Source of the DNA: Alcanivoracaceae bacterium
Lineage (GTDB): Bacteria; Pseudomonadota; Gammaproteobacteria; Pseudomonadales; Alcanivoracaceae
NCBI GenBank assembly: GCA_002706085.1
Contig: PAJO01000022.1
Span: forward strand, 1 to 61,857
Length of the DNA stretch: 61,857 nucleotides
Direction of reading: 5' to 3'
The notes under the pieces: generated by a model
Database searches by the model: none
Told to the model about the DNA's origin: nothing
Seen by the model: the letters and a program-made list of their open reading frames with translations, nothing else
Made by a program: the position numbers and the translations under genes
In this document: positions 25,064 to 33,624 of the stretch, piece by piece
Numbering within the stretch: position 1 is the stretch's first letter
Layout of the letters: each line of letters starts with the position of its first letter

Positions 25064-26424
25064 TGCCGGTTCGTCGACTCTCGGAGTTTATTCGTGCCCT
25101 GCGCGGTGCGGGGCTGCGTATTTCGCCGGATGAAGCCTCCCAAGCCATGGAGGCGGTGGCTCTGGTGGGGTATGAAGGGCGTGCGCGGTTTCATGATGCG
25201 CTGTCTGTGACTCTGGTTAAGGCGGAGCAGGACCGGCTGGCTTTTGAAACCACTTTCAGTCGCTTCTTTGATGGCGAAACCGCTGAGCAGGGAGCAGGTG
25301 CCCGGGAAAGTGACTCTGTCGGCGATGTAGCGTCGATACTGCCAGCGGATCTTCTGGCTCAGATGCCTGACGAGATACAGTCCCTGCTCAATGCGGATGC
25401 CAATGCGTTGAGCCAGGCCATGGCAGAAGCCGCGGCGGCCATGAATTTCACCGACATGCAGGTGATCACCCAGCAAGGGCTCTACACCCGGCGCCTGCTC
25501 ATGAGCATGGGAATGGGAGCCGTGGATGATCAGGTTATCCAGCTAAGTCAGGGCTCGGCGACCCAGCAAGCTCAGGCGGACCAGTTGCGGGAGTGGCGTG
25601 GCCGGGTGCGTGAGCAAGCCAGCAGCCTGGTGCGCCGCCAGTTTTTGCTGCATGGCACTGGCCATGGTCGCGAGTTGCGTGAGCAGACCATGCGCGCGGT
25701 AGCGTTCAGGGATCTTCGCGAATTTCGGGAAGTGCAGGCGCTGGTGCGAAAGATGGCTCGGCGGCTCGCCAGCCTGCACCAGCGTCGTCTCAAACGCAGT
25801 CGCCGCGGTCGCCTGGATGGCCGTCGTACGCTGGCGGGCAGTTTGCGTCATGACGGTGTGCCTGCGCAGCTTCACTGGCAACAAATGCCGCCGCGCAAGA
25901 GCCGAATCATGGTGATCTGTGATGTCTCCAGTTCGGTCAGCGAACCCGCCCGTTTTTTGCTCCAGTTTCTTTACGCGCTTAACGATGTGTTGCCACAGGT
26001 ACGCAGCTTTGCTTTTGCGTCACGGTTTGATGAGGTGACGGAAGATTTCAGTCGTTACTCCCCGGATGTGGCGGTTGGCCGGGTGCTGGACAGGTTATCA
26101 GGCAGCGGCACCGATTACGGCCAGATGTTCGAGACATTCTGGCGCCGTTGCGAGCGTCAGCTGGATCGGCACACCACGGTGATTATTCTTGGCGATGCCC
26201 GGAATAATGCGCTGCCAGAAGGGGCGGAGACCCTGGCGCAAATTCGCCGCAGGGTACGTCAGGTATGGTGGCTGAATCCCGAATCCCGCTCCCAGTGGAA
26301 CAGTGGCGATGCGGTGATGGACCGCTACTTGCCTCATTGTCGCGAGGCCCATCGCTGCCGTAATCTCAATGATCTGGAGCGTGCAGTGGACCGCCTGTTG
26401 GTATCACTGCGTCAGTCGTCCTAG
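25063..26424 (+). CDS. VWA-domain protein, CoxE-like
   Basis: 453-residue partner of the MoxR ATPase. The N-terminal half is helical and charged (MPVRRLSEFIRALRGAGLRISPDEASQAMEAVALVG). The C-terminal von Willebrand A domain, from about residue 275 (RKSRIMVICDVSSSVSEPARFLL), has an intact MIDAS motif DxSxS. The tail ([27 protein letters not shown]) is typical of CoxE-type proteins. Translation is coupled to moxR. Its stop shares the palindrome CTAG with the stop of the convergent histidine kinase gene. Confidence 0.88.
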   Translation: MPVRRLSEFIRALRGAGLRISPDEASQAMEAVALVGYEGRARFHDALSVTLVKAEQDRLAFETTFSRFFDGETAEQGAGARESDSVGDVASILPADLLAQMPDEIQSLLNADANALSQAMAEAAAAMNFTDMQVITQQGLYTRRLLMSMGMGAVDDQVIQLSQGSATQQAQADQLREWRGRVREQASSLVRRQFLLHGTGHGRELREQTMRAVAFRDLREFREVQALVRKMARRLASLHQRRLKRSRRGRLDGRRTLAGSLRHDGVPAQLHWQQMPPRKSRIMVICDVSSSVSEPARFLLQFLYALNDVLPQVRSFAFASRFDEVTEDFSRYSPDVAVGRVLDRLSGSGTDYGQMFETFWRRCERQLDRHTTVIILGDARNNALPEGAETLAQIRRRVRQVWWLNPESRSQWNSGDAVMDRYLPHCREAHRCRNLNDLERAVDRLLVSLRQSS

Positions 26425-28838
26425 GGCTTGTTGGCGAGACGGATGTCCGGGTCGCGCAGGATCTGTTTGAGCGTGTTTTGCAGGCGTTCAATATTGATCG
26501 GTTTTGCCAGGTGTCCGACCATCCCGGCCTCATGACAGGCCTGAATCTTGTCAGGCACCGCGTGGGCGGTGAGGGCAACGATCGGTGTGGCGGGCAGGCG
26601 CTTTTCCTTTTGCAGTCTGAGGATGGCTCTGGAAGTTTCAAAGCCGTCCATCTCTGGCATTTCGCAATCCATCAGCACCATATCGAAGGGCTCGTTGGCG
26701 GACAGCAGGACCGCAATGGCTTCCATGCCACTTTCGGCGACTTCCGTGCTGAAGCCCAGCTTGCGACACAGGCCCTCGGCCACCATCAGGTTGATGTGGT
26801 TGTCGTCGACGATCAGCAGACGCCCACCGGCATGAGGGGTATAGGGTTCAGCCCCCTCTGGCGTCGGGCGATTGTTGCCTTCCCGCGTTTGGGGAAGTGG
26901 CAAACGGAACCAGAAGCGCGAGCCTTCTCCGCGCTTGCTCTGGACACCAATTTCGCCGCCCATGATTTCTACCAGCTGCCGGCAAATGGCGAGCACCAGG
27001 CCTGTGCCGCCATAGCGGCGGCTGGTGGAGCTGTCCCCCTGCTGGAAGTGGTCGAACAGGTTGGTGAGCTGTTCGGCGCTGATGCCGATGCCGGTATCGC
27101 GGACTTCGAAATACACGTAGTCGCGGTTTTGGGCATCCCGGTGCGCCGTAATACTGATTTCGCCGTTGTCGGTGAATTTCACGGCATTACTGATCAGATT
27201 GACCAGTATCTGGCGAAGGCGCACTGGGTCGCCCACGCAGTAGCTACCCAGGTCGTTTGCCAGGCTGACAGTGAGCAGGTTGGAATGGACGCGAGCCTTG
27301 TGCTGGAACAGCGCCATGCTGTCTTCGATCAGTTCGTCCAGTGCGAAACTGGTCTGCTCGATGGGCATTTTGCCGGCTTCGATGCGCGAGTAATCGAGGA
27401 TGTCGTTGATCAGGTTGAGCAGGCTGTTGCCAGATTGCTCGATGACGTGAAGGTTGTGTTTTTGCTCCTCGTCCATGGGGGTGCCCTTGAGCATATCCAC
27501 GGTGCCAATGATGCCGTTGAGGGGCGTGCGGATTTCGTGGCTCATGACGGCGAGGAATTCACTGCGGGCGCTCAAGGCCGCGTTCAGCTCCCGGGTGCGT
27601 TCATCGACCCGGCGTTCAAGGGCCTCGTTGGCTTCGCGTTGAATGCGGGCATTTTCGCTCTTCAACACTGTCATCCGGTGGGCCAGGGCAAACGACAGTA
27701 ATACCGCTTCCAGAAAGGTGCCCAGTTGCATGGCATTTTCCAGTAGCCAGCCGCCTTCGAGAAGTTGAAAGGACTTCAGCACATAGAGCAGTGTGGCAAC
27801 CGCAACTGCCAGAAACGCCAGCAGAAAATAGCGGGCGGGGCTGTAGCCCTGCAGGACAAGCCATACGGCAAGGCCGGCAGCTATCAGCGGCCAGGGGAAG
27901 ACAATCGCGGTAGAAACCTGAATGGCCACATGGAAGTTCAGCAGTGTGAACGGGGACAGGACAATCAGGACCCAGGCCATCAGGGTGATGCCACGATGGA
28001 TTTTCGGGGCGCGGCTCTTCAGATCCAGAAACAGTGTGGTGAAGAGTAATGAAAAGGCCAGGGCCAGCAGGTTCAGTATGGGCAGGGAATAATGGTTCCA
28101 CAGGGTGGCATCTGGCCACAGCCATTGGTAGCCAAGGCCTTCGCGGGTGAACAGGTTGAGCCCGAAGGTGCCCAGATAGAGAACGTACAGCAAGTAACTG
28201 CTGTCGCGGATCGAGAAAAACAGCAGCAAGTTGAACAGGCACATGGCGATGATGGCGCCGTAATAGAGCCCGTAAAAGATGGATAGCTGATTGTCCTGGT
28301 GGTTGAAGGCTGCAGGGGCACTGAGCGTGAGCGGCATTTCAATGACGTTGTCGCCCTGGGCGCGGAGCAGCAGGAAGCGTTTGCCGTTCTCTGGCAGGGT
28401 CAGCAGGGTGACCAGATGGTAGTGAGGGAACTCGCGCAGGCTGAAGGGCACGCGGTCCCCCAGTCGTTGGTGATCCAGCGAGTTGCCGTGTTCATCAAAC
28501 AGATAAACGTCGAGATAATCGAGGTGGGGGCGGCCCATGCGCAGAAACCAGAACGGCAGTGGGGTCTGGTTTTCCAGTGACACCAGGAACCACTGAAAAC
28601 CATGCTGAAATCCCAGTGACGGGTAATCCTTGTTGAGCTCGGTGCCCTGACCATTTTGCAGCGCCAGCAGTGCGGATTCCGGGGTGTAGCTGTGGCGGGG
28701 GTCTGCCAGCCAGCGCATGCCGTTGGCGACCTCGTAACGGTCCTGCTCCCCGTTGAGGATGACGGCGTGGCCCAATGATGTCAGCAGCAGTAATGGCACC
28801 AGCAGTGCCAGGCCCAGCAAGACGCGTCCCTTTGTCAT
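26421..28838 (-). CDS. Hybrid sensor histidine kinase with 7TMR-DISM sensor
   Basis: 805-residue two-component sensor. The order is signal peptide, extracellular DISMED2-type domain (about 35-185), seven transmembrane helices (about 190-385), HisKA with SHEIRTPL, the ATPase domain ([15 protein letters not shown]) and a receiver domain ([22 protein letters not shown], phosphoacceptor in [13 protein letters not shown]). The extracellular fold often binds carbohydrates or small ligands. Oddly, the G2 box of the ATPase domain reads GGTGLVLAI: Val615 replaces a usually invariant glycine. No separate response regulator lies nearby. Confidence 0.88.
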   Translation of the reverse strand: MTKGRVLLGLALLVPLLLLTSLGHAVILNGEQDRYEVANGMRWLADPRHSYTPESALLALQNGQGTELNKDYPSLGFQHGFQWFLVSLENQTPLPFWFLRMGRPHLDYLDVYLFDEHGNSLDHQRLGDRVPFSLREFPHYHLVTLLTLPENGKRFLLLRAQGDNVIEMPLTLSAPAAFNHQDNQLSIFYGLYYGAIIAMCLFNLLLFFSIRDSSYLLYVLYLGTFGLNLFTREGLGYQWLWPDATLWNHYSLPILNLLALAFSLLFTTLFLDLKSRAPKIHRGITLMAWVLIVLSPFTLLNFHVAIQVSTAIVFPWPLIAAGLAVWLVLQGYSPARYFLLAFLAVAVATLLYVLKSFQLLEGGWLLENAMQLGTFLEAVLLSFALAHRMTVLKSENARIQREANEALERRVDERTRELNAALSARSEFLAVMSHEIRTPLNGIIGTVDMLKGTPMDEEQKHNLHVIEQSGNSLLNLINDILDYSRIEAGKMPIEQTSFALDELIEDSMALFQHKARVHSNLLTVSLANDLGSYCVGDPVRLRQILVNLISNAVKFTDNGEISITAHRDAQNRDYVYFEVRDTGIGISAEQLTNLFDHFQQGDSSTSRRYGGTGLVLAICRQLVEIMGGEIGVQSKRGEGSRFWFRLPLPQTREGNNRPTPEGAEPYTPHAGGRLLIVDDNHINLMVAEGLCRKLGFSTEVAESGMEAIAVLLSANEPFDMVLMDCEMPEMDGFETSRAILRLQKEKRLPATPIVALTAHAVPDKIQACHEAGMVGHLAKPINIERLQNTLKQILRDPDIRLANKP

Positions 28839-28966
28839 TCCCGATCCTGTTATCGCTGTTATGTGGATCCCGAACAGGTTGTTTTTACAGAATTTACCGG
28901 ATCTTCTGGAACTGTACGACCTATTACGTCTCGAAAACCATGACTGAACGAAAAAGGAGTCTCGAA

Positions 28967-29518
28967 ATGAAAGTCATGATTCGTCGTGTGTTGATGCTGT
29001 CTTGTTCCATGCTGGTTGCCCAGGGTGCCTATGCAGCAGGGCCGTACATTGGTGGTAACTACAGCCAGATCCAGTATGACAACGAAGAGTTCGATTCCGA
29101 TACGCTCAAGATTGATGCTGCGACCCTGAATGCCGGGTTTGAATTCACCGATTTTCTGGCACTGGAAGCCCGCGGTGGTGTAGGCGTTGATGAAGACAGC
29201 CAGGGTATCGTCGACTTTGAAATGGATCACCTCTACGGGGGTTACCTGAAACTGGGTGCACCCATTGGTGAAAACCTGCGCCCTTACATCATTGGTGGTT
29301 ATACCAAGGTCAAAGGCAAGGTATCTGCCAACGGTGATATTGCTGGCGTGAATTATTCCTACAGCGACACCGAGACCTTTGAAGATGAATCCTACGGTGC
29401 AGGCCTGGATTTCAACTTTACTGACACCTTTGGTGCGAATCTGGAATACATGCGCTACGTCGATACCGATGAAGAAGAGATTTCCGGTATCAGTGTGGGT
29501 CTGCGCTCCGCCTTCTAA
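28967..29518 (+). CDS. Outer membrane beta-barrel protein
   Basis: 183-residue exported protein with signal peptide MKVMIRRVLMLSCSMLVAQGAYA. The mature part is a small OmpA/OmpX-like barrel of about eight alternating strands, for example GPYIGGNYSQIQYD, ATLNAGFEFTDFLALEARGGVGVD and LRPYIIGGYTKVKGKV. It ends ISVGLRSAF, the terminal aromatic expected for barrel assembly. The ATG at 28967 has AAAGGAG at good spacing; the reading frame continues upstream without such a site. An intrinsic terminator follows. The function is unknown. Confidence 0.85.
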   Translation: MKVMIRRVLMLSCSMLVAQGAYAAGPYIGGNYSQIQYDNEEFDSDTLKIDAATLNAGFEFTDFLALEARGGVGVDEDSQGIVDFEMDHLYGGYLKLGAPIGENLRPYIIGGYTKVKGKVSANGDIAGVNYSYSDTETFEDESYGAGLDFNFTDTFGANLEYMRYVDTDEEEISGISVGLRSAF

Positions 29519-29546
29519 TCCGGCGTTGAACCAACCCTCTTGCAAG

Positions 29547-29577
29547 AAAAGCCCCGCTCTGCGGGGCTTTCTTTTTT
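29547..29577. terminator. Intrinsic terminator, usable on both strands
   Basis: AAAAGCCCCGC-TCT-GCGGGGCTTT followed by CTTTTTT. It ends the barrel gene. With A-rich sequence on the other side it may also end the convergent ABC1 kinase gene, which stops 10 bases away. Confidence 0.92.
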
Positions 29578-29586
29578 CTGCTTGCG

Positions 29587-30927
29587 TCAGTGTTCGGGGC
29601 GCGTGTCGCTCTGCAATGCTCGCTCCAGATTGGGTCGGAAGGCGGCAATGACGCCCAGATGCATCAATGTCCAGTAGTGCCCGCTGACAACGCGCTCTAC
29701 CAGCAGGCTGCGCGGGGAAGGCTGGAATTTCATCATCTGTTCCAGTGAAGTACGTTTTACCTGTTTAAGAATGTCTGTGTGCAATTGGGAGCGGGCAAAG
29801 TCGAAGGGTTCCCGCGAAAAGGCACGCAGCAGGAGTTCGATCCAGGTGGCGTAGAAGTCGCCGCTTACGTCGCTGTCGTGTTTGCGGGCGCCCAGTCTCT
29901 GCAGCTGCTGATCCAGCGTCTCCCATTCTTCCTTTATGGCGCTGGTCACGATGTCGCGGAGCAGTTGCGCATCCTGTGAGGGCAGGCGTTTCACTGCGCC
30001 AAAGTCATACATCACGATGGTGCCGTCCGGGCGAAAGGCAAAATTGCCGGGGTGGGGGTCGCAGTGTACGGCGCGGAATTCAAAGATCTGCTGGCCAATG
30101 GCATCAAACAGGCGTTCGCCCAGCAGGTTGCGGGTGTCCTGGTCAAAGCCGTTGCGGTTGTTGACGTCGTCCAGCGCGGTGCCGTCTTCGCGGCTTAGAG
30201 TGAGTACTCGCTCGCTGGATAGTTCCCTGTATACGCGGGGGATCACCAGCCACGGCTGGTCTGCATGGCGTTGCCGAAACTCGTCAAGATTGGCGGCTTC
30301 CTGACAGTAGTCCAGTTCTTCATGCAGCTGGTTACGAATTTCCTGGAAAACACCGTCCAGGGCGGCTTCATCGACCTTCAACAAGCTGCCCAGGCGCAGA
30401 ATGCGTCGCAGGTGTTTCATGTCCGAGTCGATGGATTCCTTGACGGCAGGGTACTGCACCTTGACCACCACCTCCTCACCCTCATGGGTGGTGGCGTGGT
30501 GGACCTGGCCAATGGAGGCAGCCGCAAAAGGCGTTTCTTCGAAGCGGGAGAAGAGGCTGTCGATCGTGTCTCCAAGCTCTTTTTCCAGCTGGCGACGGAT
30601 CACATGGAATGGCATGGGGGCGGAGGCGTTTTGCAACACCTTGAGTTGTTCGCTGATCTCCCGGGGCAGGATGTCCTGCATCTGGGACGCGATCTGGCCC
30701 ACTTTCATGACTGCCCCTTTCATCTCTCCCAAGGTAGCGGCCACTTCCTTGCCGATGTGCTGCATCAGCTTTTCCCGGTCTGCGGCCTTGGCAGCATCGG
30801 ACTGAAACAGCCCTTTGACCTGATGCCCTGCTACACGTGTGGCAACCGAGGTGGTCATGCCGGCAAGGCGGAACAGCCGGCCGGTCGTGGAGGTGGGGCG
30901 TTTTTTACGGCGGGGCTGGTCAGCCAT
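29587..30927 (-). CDS. ABC1/UbiB-family atypical kinase
   Basis: 446-residue protein of the ABC1 (ADCK/UbiB) family of atypical protein kinase-like ATPases. Hallmarks are the KxGQ motif (GAVMKVGQIASQMQDILP), the alanine-rich nucleotide loop AAASIGQVH, the catalytic region HCDPHPGNFAF and the metal-binding YDFGAVKRLP. It lacks the C-terminal transmembrane pair of UbiB itself, so it is more likely a paralog than the ubiquinone gene. The gene stands alone. Relatives are linked to isoprenoid lipid handling, but its role here is not known. Confidence 0.88.
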   Translation of the reverse strand: MADQPRRKKRPTSTTGRLFRLAGMTTSVATRVAGHQVKGLFQSDAAKAADREKLMQHIGKEVAATLGEMKGAVMKVGQIASQMQDILPREISEQLKVLQNASAPMPFHVIRRQLEKELGDTIDSLFSRFEETPFAAASIGQVHHATTHEGEEVVVKVQYPAVKESIDSDMKHLRRILRLGSLLKVDEAALDGVFQEIRNQLHEELDYCQEAANLDEFRQRHADQPWLVIPRVYRELSSERVLTLSREDGTALDDVNNRNGFDQDTRNLLGERLFDAIGQQIFEFRAVHCDPHPGNFAFRPDGTIVMYDFGAVKRLPSQDAQLLRDIVTSAIKEEWETLDQQLQRLGARKHDSDVSGDFYATWIELLLRAFSREPFDFARSQLHTDILKQVKRTSLEQMMKFQPSPRSLLVERVVSGHYWTLMHLGVIAAFRPNLERALQSDTRPEH

Positions 30928-31067
30928 GGTCCCTCGCGTAAGCAGTAGCGTGTATTGTCGGAATTATGCTTCAACGGTAGACCGGCCATCACGGGCTGTA
31001 CAGGGGGAAAAGGGGCCAGAAGGCGGTTATTCAGAGGTTCCCTGGGTGACTGGCAAGGTGCCAGGCA

Positions 31068-31092
31068 AAAGAAAGGGGCCAAAAAGGCCCCT
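31068..31092 (-). terminator. Intrinsic terminator of the phasin-like gene
   Basis: On the minus strand, AGGGGCC-TTTTT-GGCCCCT is followed by TTCTTTT. It lies 32 bases after the stop of the phasin-like gene. Confidence 0.85.
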
Positions 31093-31124
31093 AAAAGGAG
31101 AGTAACAACAGAAAGGAAACAGAA

Positions 31125-31553
31125 TCAGCTACGTTTCTGTCCGGCAGAAACCAGATCGTTGAACAGTTTCTCGCCTTCTTCACGTGCGGTGGCAACAGCA
31201 CCCAGGCCGGCCAGCACGAATTCGTTGGTTGCGTCGGCTTTCTCGCCACGCTCTTTCTTGCCTGCTTCGATCAGTTTCTCATACAGGGCCTGGCGCTTTT
31301 CCGGTGCGCTGTCGAGCAGTTCGCGGGCCGCTTGCAGGGCGCCACGACCGGCCAGCAGGGCTTTCGGTTTGCCTTCGGCATCTTCGCCGTAGGCGGCAGT
31401 GCCAGCTTCTACGTACTTGTTCAGCAGGTCTTCGGAGTTTTCTTCGGCCTTGTCATAGGCGCCCAGGCCAGCCAGATACAGCTTGTTGCCCAGGTCCTTG
31501 GCACGGTTTACCAGAGATTCGCTTTGTTCACGCAGATCTTTCAGCTCGCCCAT
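31125..31553 (-). CDS. Phasin-like granule-associated protein
   Basis: 142-residue charged helical protein. Three similar segments of about 36-40 residues follow each other: KLYLAGLGAYDKAEENSEDL with NKYVEAG; ALLAGRGALQAARELLD with EKLIEAG; FVLAGLGAVATAREEGEKLF with NDLVSAG. This (LxAGxGAxxxA...) pattern is seen in PhaF/PhaI-type phasins, which coat storage granules. No DNA-binding PhaF tail is present. The ATG at 31553 has AAGGA nine bases upstream; an ATG six codons earlier lacks one. A clear terminator follows. Whether it coats polyester or wax-ester bodies is unknown. Confidence 0.72.
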   Translation of the reverse strand: MGELKDLREQSESLVNRAKDLGNKLYLAGLGAYDKAEENSEDLLNKYVEAGTAAYGEDAEGKPKALLAGRGALQAARELLDSAPEKRQALYEKLIEAGKKERGEKADATNEFVLAGLGAVATAREEGEKLFNDLVSAGQKRS

Positions 31554-31706
31554 GTGGTTAATTCCTTGCATTGTCCGGTGTAAAGAAAATTTGTTTGCAG
31601 TCAGAGTGTGGACTGCACGAGGATGAGATTAAGGCGAGCGCGCCCTGCCGAGCTGTCATTCTGTCTAACAATTATACACCGGGCTAATGGCGGGGAACTT
31701 TCAAGG

Positions 31707-31722
31707 TGTGATATCCATCAAT
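31707..31722. promoter_or_regulatory. Weak CRP/Vfr-like site between divergent genes
   Basis: TGTGA-TATCCA-TCAAT, 9 of 10 positions of the TGTGA-N6-TCACA half-sites. It lies 85 bases upstream of the 126-residue protein and about 155 bases from the phasin-like start. A TACACT element at 31767-31772 could be the -10 for the plus strand. Confidence 0.3.
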
Positions 31723-31807
31723 GTCAGTACGCCAAGTCATACGTGGTCGTCATTTATTCGCATGCGTACACTGGCAAAAAAGACTGTACCGGTTTAGAGA
31801 GAACAGA

Positions 31808-32188
31808 ATGATAGAAAAATTCATTGCCAAAGTGCCTGGCCGAATTTGGGCGGATGGGCGTCCGGCCAAGGCGCGTCAGTGGGAAGCGGAATTCAATGTG
31901 GCCTCCTGGGTGAGGGTGGCCGGTGCCGCAGGTCAGGTGCAGCTGGTGGTGCGCTACATCGACAGCAAGTCTGAAAAAGCGGTGTTGGTGGATACCGCTG
32001 AGGTCGGCGGAGAAGGCAGCGCATTGTTGTCGGGGTCCATTCGCCTGAAGCTGACAGCGGATGTGGAGCAGGTGCAGATCTCGCTGCGCCTGAGCGATCC
32101 AGGCATGACCCACGTTGTGGAAGAGCTGTTCATGCAGCGCCGCGGGGCCGCGCTGAAGAGCTCGGACAAGCTGATTTCCAATTATTGA
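31808..32188 (+). CDS. Hypothetical protein, 126 residues
   Basis: Not recognised. It is soluble, with no signal peptide. Most of the chain alternates as beta strands (ARQWEAEFNVASWVRVAGAAGQVQLVVRYIDSKSEKAVLVDTAEV, then GSIRLKLTADVEQVQISLRLSD), suggesting a small beta sandwich. A short helical end follows (HVVEELFMQRRGAALKSSDK). The start follows AGAGAG at moderate spacing. It is divergent from the phasin-like gene and convergent with a 72-residue gene. Confidence 0.65.
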   Translation: MIEKFIAKVPGRIWADGRPAKARQWEAEFNVASWVRVAGAAGQVQLVVRYIDSKSEKAVLVDTAEVGGEGSALLSGSIRLKLTADVEQVQISLRLSDPGMTHVVEELFMQRRGAALKSSDKLISNY

Positions 32189-32207
32189 GTGGTCGGTCGG
32201 CGCGCCG

Positions 32208-32426
32208 TCACCCCTGCTTGCGCGCCTTTTCCTCAAGGTGAGAAACCGTTGGGGCGGTCTTTCTGACTGCCCTTTTCTCCTGTGGTGCACTTTCCTGTGC
32301 GTCCTGTGTCTCTGCGTGGTTGACCAAGGATTCTGGCCAGCTATCAAAATCCAATCCGGTGACCCGGTTCAGATTGTCTAGCGCCTTTTCCGGTCGCAGT
32401 GTGTTCAGTTTCAGAATCTTGCTCAT
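32208..32426 (-). CDS. Hypothetical small protein, 72 residues
   Basis: Not recognised. It opens MSKILKLNTLRPEKALDNLNRVTGLDFDSWPESLV, possibly two short amphipathic helices. The second half is polar and charged (EKRAVRKTAPTVSHLEEKARKQG) and probably disordered. AGGGA lies upstream at rather long spacing. Its reality is supported mainly by the upstream region: a strong CRP-type site and an AT-rich -10 element lie 75-120 bases before the start on the same strand, with nothing else there to regulate. Confidence 0.55.
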   Translation of the reverse strand: MSKILKLNTLRPEKALDNLNRVTGLDFDSWPESLVNHAETQDAQESAPQEKRAVRKTAPTVSHLEEKARKQG

Positions 32427-32499
32427 GGCACAGAGTCCCTGTGTTTGCCTGCAGGGATAAAAGCGAGAATTGTGCCAGTCTTGTGAAATAATTTTTATT

Positions 32500-32544
32500 C
32501 TTATATTTCAGCAAGTTAAAAATCTCGTTGTGCGATCGATCACA
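32500..32544 (-). promoter_or_regulatory. CRP/Vfr-type site and -10 element of the 72-residue gene
   Basis: TGTGC-GATCGA-TCACA at 32529-32544 matches 9 of 10 half-site positions of the CRP consensus. On the minus strand a TATAAG element (32505-32500) follows. A start near 32493 would put the site centre about 43 bases upstream, close to the -41.5 of class II CRP promoters. Confidence 0.6.
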
Positions 32545-32607
32545 TTATGCCGGCGAACCTCGGCAGCAAGTGACAATTTTGGTAACCCCGCATGGCGGGG
32601 CTGCCTC

Positions 32608-33441
32608 TTAATCCAGAAAGAAATCAGGGAGTAGCTGGTTGTCTTCCAGGGTGGGGTCCACCCGATAAGGGCTGAAATCGCTGACGCCGGTGTCACGGAG
32701 GATCTCTTCGTCGATGAAGAAGTGGCCGGAGGCCGCGGCGACGGGGCGCGTCAGGATGGCGTAGGCGGCATCGGCCATAATCGAGGGCTGACGGGCAGCC
32801 TGCACTGCCGGAACGCCGCCCAGCTGGTTTTGTACTGCCGCGGTGTTGATGACGGTCTTTGGCCACAGGGCGTTGACGGCCACCTTGTTCTTGTACTCGT
32901 CTGCCATGCCCAGTACACACAGGCTCATGCCGTACTTGGCCATGGTGTAAGCCACATGCCGGCCGAACCAATGCGGCGCCATGTTGAGCGGTGGCGCCAG
33001 ATTCAGGATGTGTGGGTTGTCGGATTGCCTGAGATGCGGCAGGCAAAGTTTGCTGGCCATGAAAGTGCCGCGGCTGTTGATTTGATGCATCAGGTCATAG
33101 GACTTCATGCTGGTGGCTTCTGTGCCTGTGAGGGCGATGGCGCTGGCATTGTTGACCAGAATGTCGATGCCGCCAAAGGTCTCCACGGTCTGGTCAATCG
33201 CCGCTTTGAGCTGTTCTTCGTGGCGGATGTCGCCTACGCAGACCAGTGGGGTGCCGCCGGCGTCGCGGACTTCTTCGGCCGCGGTGTAAATGGTGCCTGG
33301 CAGTTTGGGGTGGGGTTCTGTGGTTTTGGCAAACAGGGCGATGTTGGCGCCGTCTGCGGCCGCCTTGAGTGCGATTGCCTTGCCGATGCCACGGCTGGCG
33401 CCGGTGATAAACAGGGTTTTGCCTTTCAGGGATGGGTTCAT
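32608..33441 (-). CDS. Short-chain dehydrogenase, HSDL2-like
   Basis: 277-residue SDR resembling the dehydrogenase domain of human HSDL2: GKTLFITGASRGIGKAIALKAAADGANI, then PHPKLPGTIYTAAEEV, NNASAI and VAVNALWPKTVINTAA. The catalytic YxxxK is intact (Tyr165, Lys169 in AYTMAKYGMSL). The position that is serine in HSDL2 (NISPPLN) is Ala149 here (NLAPPLN). The ATG at 33441 has GAGAGGA upstream and removes 38 unsupported upstream codons. The gene is divergent from an AraC regulator with palindromes between them. The substrate is unknown, perhaps a lipid or sterol. Confidence 0.88.
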   Translation of the reverse strand: MNPSLKGKTLFITGASRGIGKAIALKAAADGANIALFAKTTEPHPKLPGTIYTAAEEVRDAGGTPLVCVGDIRHEEQLKAAIDQTVETFGGIDILVNNASAIALTGTEATSMKSYDLMHQINSRGTFMASKLCLPHLRQSDNPHILNLAPPLNMAPHWFGRHVAYTMAKYGMSLCVLGMADEYKNKVAVNALWPKTVINTAAVQNQLGGVPAVQAARQPSIMADAAYAILTRPVAAASGHFFIDEEILRDTGVSDFSPYRVDPTLEDNQLLPDFFLD

Positions 33442-33480
33442 GGTCCTCTCCGGAGGGTGGCTGTTGCGATGACAACCTAG

Positions 33481-33549
33481 CAAGCGCTTGGTTAAATCGC
33501 AATGACGTTGGCTGCAGGGCGGGTCAACAAGTGTCCCTCGGTCACTTGT
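33481..33549. promoter_or_regulatory. Two palindromes between the SDR and AraC-type genes
   Basis: CAAGCGCTTG (33481-33490) is a perfect 10-bp palindrome. ACAAGTG (33527-33533) and CACTTGT (33543-33549) are perfect inverted arms nine bases apart. Both lie in the divergent gap and are candidate regulator sites. The palindromic form fits a TetR-type dimer better than the direct repeats usual for AraC proteins. Confidence 0.4.
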
Positions 33550-33624
33550 CAGCATGGGTTGGGCAGGATAAGGTTCTTTTTTCGGTCATTTGGGGCCATG
33601 GAAGGTCAGAGCTGAGTAATAACC

